A stretch of 7,149 nt of DNA, from NCBI GenBank assembly GCA_024278215.1, contig JAJRTR010000125.1, positions 1-7,149 on the forward strand. Reading direction: 5' to 3'. The first letter of the stretch is position 1. Each line of letters starts with the position of its first letter. The notes beneath the pieces were generated by a model. The model was not told the DNA's origin. It did not search any database and saw only the letters and a program-made list of their open reading frames with translations. A program made the translations under genes and the position numbers. Source of the DNA: a bacterium (GTDB taxonomy: Bacteria > UBP15 > UBA6099 > JAJRTR01). Of this stretch, positions 4,718 through 7,149 are shown one piece after another.

Positions 4718-6799
4718 ATGGCAAAAGTGCGAAATGCTGCCCTGGTCTCTGCGAAGGGAGCGGGAAAAACGTCACTTGTTGAGGCGATCCTATTCAACGA
4801 AAAAGTGACAGACAGACTCGGAAGGGTAGAAGACGGCAACACGGTTTCCGACTACGATCAGGAAGAGATCGACAGGACGATGTCGCTGTCTCCCACAATA
4901 TGTTCTTTCGAGCACAATCAGGACCGGATACATATCGTGGATACGGCGGGATACTCGGATTTCTTCAACGAAACCAAGATGATTTGCCGCGTTGTAGATA
5001 ATGTGATTATGCTCGTGAGCGGCGCGGAGGGCGTGAAATCCCAGGACATCAAACTGTGGCAGATGCTTGACGATTTCGGTGTGCCACGCATGGTGTTCAT
5101 TAACGAAATGGACAAGGAGCTGGCGGATTTCGATATGGCATGGAAGTCGCTGGGGGAGAGCTTCGGCTCGTCCGTGTTTGTGCCGGTCGCAGTAGCTGTT
5201 GTCAAAGACAAGGTTCTGGTCGGCATCCTGGACATCGTCGCCATGAAATATATCGGCGGCAAAGCCGACGGAAGCGGTGAAATAAGTGTGGAGAAGATTC
5301 CCGACGACCTGGCGGACCTTGCGGCAACATATCGAGAGAAACTTGTCGAGGCTATAGCTGAAATCAACGACGACATTATGGAACGATACCTCGAGGGTGA
5401 AGAAATTTCCGCCGATGAAATCGCCGGCGTGCTTCTTGAAGGTTCATCGTCAGGAAGTCTTGTGCCGGTGTGCTCGGGTTCGGCGACAAAGAATGTAGGA
5501 GTGAAGACACTGCTGGATTATTTCATAAAACTTTCGGCATCCCCGCAGCAACACAGCGAGTTCAAAGGCCTCGATAAAAATGATAAAGAAACTGTGCTCA
5601 AACCGGAGCCCAACGAATCTTTTGCGGCGACAGTTATCAAAACTTCAGTCGATCAGTACTCCGGCAAGGCAAGTATTTTCAGGGTGCTCGCAGGGAAAAT
5701 CGAACCTGACAGCACAGTGATGATCGGCGAAAAAGACCGAAAGTTCAAAGTGTCCGCACTCGCAGTAATGTGCGGAAAAACCCAGAAACCAATCACATCG
5801 GCGGAAGTGGGCGACATCGCATGTGTTATCAAAATAGACGACATCGACACCGGCAACACAATATGTGATGTGAATAATCCGTTCCTGCTGGAAAAACTTG
5901 ACCTGCCCGAACCTGTCGTAGCCCTCGCAATCGAGTCGAAGGAACGCGGTGGGGAGGACAAGCTCAGCAAGGCCCTCAAAAGCATTCTTGACGAAGACCC
6001 AATGCTCAAACTCAAACGTGACGAGCAGACAAAACAGCTTACTGTATGCGGCACCGGACAGGTGCACCTCGACTCCGCGGTCAACAGGATAAAAAAGCGG
6101 TTCCAGGTGGAGGTCAATGTTTCACCGCCGGAAATCCCCTACAGAGAAACGATCACAAAATCCATTAAATATGTCGAATACACACACAAGAAACAGACAG
6201 GCGGTGCGGGCCAGTATGCGCGTGTATTCATCGACCTCGAACCAATGGAGAGAGACGCCGGCTACGAATTTGTCGATAAAATCTTCGGCGGCGCTATCGA
6301 CCAGGTCTTCAGGTCCTCGGTCGACAAAGGCATCCAGGCAGTCACGGCCCAGGGTGTGATCGCCGGATACCCCGTGACTGATGTCAGGGTTTCGCTCGTA
6401 GACGGTAAGACGCACCCTGTCGACAGCAAAGACATCGCTTTTCAGGTCGCGGGCCGCGAGGTCTTCAAAAAAGCATTCCTGCAGTGCCACCCGATCCTTC
6501 TCGAGCCGATAATGAATGTTGAAATCGAGATACCCGACGAGTGCATGGGCGACGTCATCGGCGACATCAACAGCCGCAGGGGCAGGGTCATCACGACGGA
6601 ACAGGGCAACAACGTAACCATCGTTAAAGTGACTGTTCCACTTTCGGAAGTGTTGCGTTATGCGCCGGACCTGGATTCAATGACTTCCGGTCGCGGCACC
6701 TACACGATGGAACTCGGCCACTACGAAGAGGTCCCGAAACGTGTCGCTGAAGAGATTATCGCCAGATACAATAAGAAGATGAATAAAGAGGAAGAGTAA
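4718..6799 (+). CDS. EF-G-like translational GTPase (EF-G paralogue) with altered G motifs
   Basis: A 693-residue protein with the full five-domain plan of elongation factor G: G domain about 1-275, domain II 298-385, III 396-470, IV 471-595 and V 597-680. It should act on the ribosome, but it resembles the divergent EF-G-II/EF-G-like group more than housekeeping EF-G. G1 is SAKGAGKT (11-18), with S where G or A is usual. Switch I reads RTMSL (53-57) instead of RGITI. G3 is DTAGY (75-79), so the catalytic His of DTPGH is Tyr. G4 is NEMD (129-132) instead of NKxD. G5 is SGSA (253-256). Domain III has GTGQVHL (445-451) and domain IV TGGAGQYA (494-501). The start ATG 4718 has GGAGG (4704-4708) nine bases upstream. 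The gene stands alone, not beside rpsL, rpsG or tuf, which supports a paralogue. Biochemical role (translocation, recycling or rescue) is unknown. Confidence 0.93.
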   Translation: MAKVRNAALVSAKGAGKTSLVEAILFNEKVTDRLGRVEDGNTVSDYDQEEIDRTMSLSPTICSFEHNQDRIHIVDTAGYSDFFNETKMICRVVDNVIMLVSGAEGVKSQDIKLWQMLDDFGVPRMVFINEMDKELADFDMAWKSLGESFGSSVFVPVAVAVVKDKVLVGILDIVAMKYIGGKADGSGEISVEKIPDDLADLAATYREKLVEAIAEINDDIMERYLEGEEISADEIAGVLLEGSSSGSLVPVCSGSATKNVGVKTLLDYFIKLSASPQQHSEFKGLDKNDKETVLKPEPNESFAATVIKTSVDQYSGKASIFRVLAGKIEPDSTVMIGEKDRKFKVSALAVMCGKTQKPITSAEVGDIACVIKIDDIDTGNTICDVNNPFLLEKLDLPEPVVALAIESKERGGEDKLSKALKSILDEDPMLKLKRDEQTKQLTVCGTGQVHLDSAVNRIKKRFQVEVNVSPPEIPYRETITKSIKYVEYTHKKQTGGAGQYARVFIDLEPMERDAGYEFVDKIFGGAIDQVFRSSVDKGIQAVTAQGVIAGYPVTDVRVSLVDGKTHPVDSKDIAFQVAGREVFKKAFLQCHPILLEPIMNVEIEIPDECMGDVIGDINSRRGRVITTEQGNNVTIVKVTVPLSEVLRYAPDLDSMTSGRGTYTMELGHYEEVPKRVAEEIIARYNKKMNKEEE

Positions 6800-6880
6800 A
6801 AGGGCACCCACCTTGCCGGGGGCTTTTACAGGATAATAACTCATGCCGCAAGTGGTGTGATACGGCACGGGAACCCTTTT
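6798..6880 (+). other. Candidate structured 3' RNA element after the EF-G-like gene
   Basis: AAAAGGG (6798-6804, overlapping the TAA stop) can pair with CCCTTTT (6874-6880). This encloses a GC-rich hairpin (GCACCC 6804-6809 with GGGGGC 6818-6823, one mismatch) and a second hairpin TGCCG (6844-6848) with CGGCA (6863-6867), a small branched fold. In a competing fold GTAAAAG (6796-6802) pairs with CTTTTAC (6823-6829). The first inner hairpin is followed by TTTT (6824-6827), so by itself it could be the first terminator of the gene. No known riboswitch class was recognised. Confidence 0.4.
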
Positions 6881-6905
6881 CGACAGTGTATTTACTGGAA
6901 TTGCC

Positions 6906-6937
6906 AACGGCTCCACCCTCACAGGTGGGGCCGTTTT
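6906..6937 (+). terminator. Intrinsic terminator downstream of the EF-G-like gene
   Basis: AACGGCTCCACC (6906-6917) pairs with GGTGGGGCCGTT (6924-6935) over 12 bp with a single T-G wobble and a 6-base loop, and ends in TTTT (6934-6937). This is the strongest hairpin in the window. It lies about 107 bases past the stop codon, beyond the 6798-6880 structure, so the transcript would carry that element as a 3' tail. The stem could also stop the minus-strand gene entering from the right, though no T-tract follows on that strand. Confidence 0.8.
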
Positions 6938-7038
6938 CCATTTGTCGTAAGTTTATAGCATTTATTATTTAGAATTGCATACGTATAGTTACGATTATCA
7001 TGTACAAAGCTGGACAGTACCAAGTTCTGGATAATACT

Positions 7039-7149
7039 TTACCCCTTTTTTACTGATTTGCGAAGCTTGGCGAGTTCGACGGATAGGTCGATCCATTCGC
7101 CGGTAAGTTTTTTGAATTGCTTATAATTTGCTATTTGTTTTTTCACTTC
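7039..7149 (-). CDS. C-terminal end of an unidentified small basic protein (partial)
   Basis: A minus-strand frame enters at the right edge and is open for 36 codons to a TAA at 7041-7039. The peptide is strongly helical and basic: it contains IANYKQFKKLTGEWIDLSVE, continues through LAKLRK, and ends in KKG. It looks like a real C-terminal helix, not random translation, because hydrophobic residues recur every three to four positions. The pattern resembles the tail of small DUF6788-type proteins that I recall near transposases, but this is a weak memory-based match. The local GC is far below that of the neighbouring genes. The N-terminus and any diagnostic domain are outside the window. Confidence 0.5.
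   Translation of the reverse strand, partial: EVKKQIANYKQFKKLTGEWIDLSVELAKLRKSVKKG

Noticed and set aside
5645-6117. Two overlapping minus-strand frames inside the EF-G-like gene
   Set aside because: Antisense shadows of conserved domains II-III; no ribosome site or family signal.
6813-6837. TTGCCG and GATAAT as a promoter for a small RNA after the EF-G-like gene
   Set aside because: The spacing is only 13 bases, too short for sigma70, and the -35 lies within the terminator-like hairpin.
6869-6880. GGG-AA-CCC followed by TTTT as an intrinsic terminator
   Set aside because: A two-base loop is sterically impossible; CCCTTTT pairs better with AAAAGGG at 6798-6804.

Overview
The window looks like chromosome from an uncultivated, probably anaerobic bacterium of moderate GC (roughly 55% in the coding parts I counted). 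Good Shine-Dalgarno sites, sigma70-type promoter pairs and a PilZ-like gene all say bacterium. Two gene families here, ADP-forming acyl-CoA synthetase and the stand-alone pyruvate-kinase C-terminal-like protein (COG1751 type), are best known from archaea and anaerobic bacteria. I cannot name a phylum from this sequence.

Layout from left to right. (1) 1-237: 3' end of an ADP-forming acetate/acyl-CoA ligase gene (+). It is followed by a short hairpin that separates it from a convergent gene. (2) 318-2699: a complete cytoplasmic GH36 alpha-galactosidase (-) with both catalytic aspartates. (3) 2700-2840: a compact divergent promoter region with a good promoter facing each way. (4) 2841-3392: the pyruvate-kinase-C-terminal-like protein (+), then an unrecognised 97-residue protein (3451-3744, +) that probably shares its transcript. 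(5) 3745-3850: a GC-rich block with competing inverted repeats, lying between convergent genes. (6) 3845-4513: a two-domain YcgR/PilZ-like protein (-) whose c-di-GMP-binding motifs are degenerate. (7) 4514-4717: a second divergent intergenic region with overlapping promoters facing opposite ways, and a hairpin with a T-tract in the leader of the next gene. (8) 4718-6799: an EF-G-like translational GTPase (+), a paralogue type with non-canonical G motifs. (9) 6798-6937: a 3' structured segment that ends in a strong intrinsic terminator. (10) 6938-7149: an abrupt drop to about 35% GC, holding the C-terminal end of a small minus-strand gene that runs off the window.

The genes do not form one obvious pathway. 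The alpha-galactosidase would release galactose from alpha-galactosides inside the cell, and the acyl-CoA ligase fragment fits fermentative energy conservation. The PilZ-like and EF-G-like genes are divergently transcribed from one shared region and could be co-regulated. I see no CRISPR array, tRNA, rRNA, complete mobile element or defence system. The items most worth following up are the altered GTPase motifs of the EF-G-like protein, its hairpin-bearing leader, the ligand-site loss in the PilZ-like protein, and the structured RNA candidate after the EF-G-like gene. I did not find a convincing complete new system.
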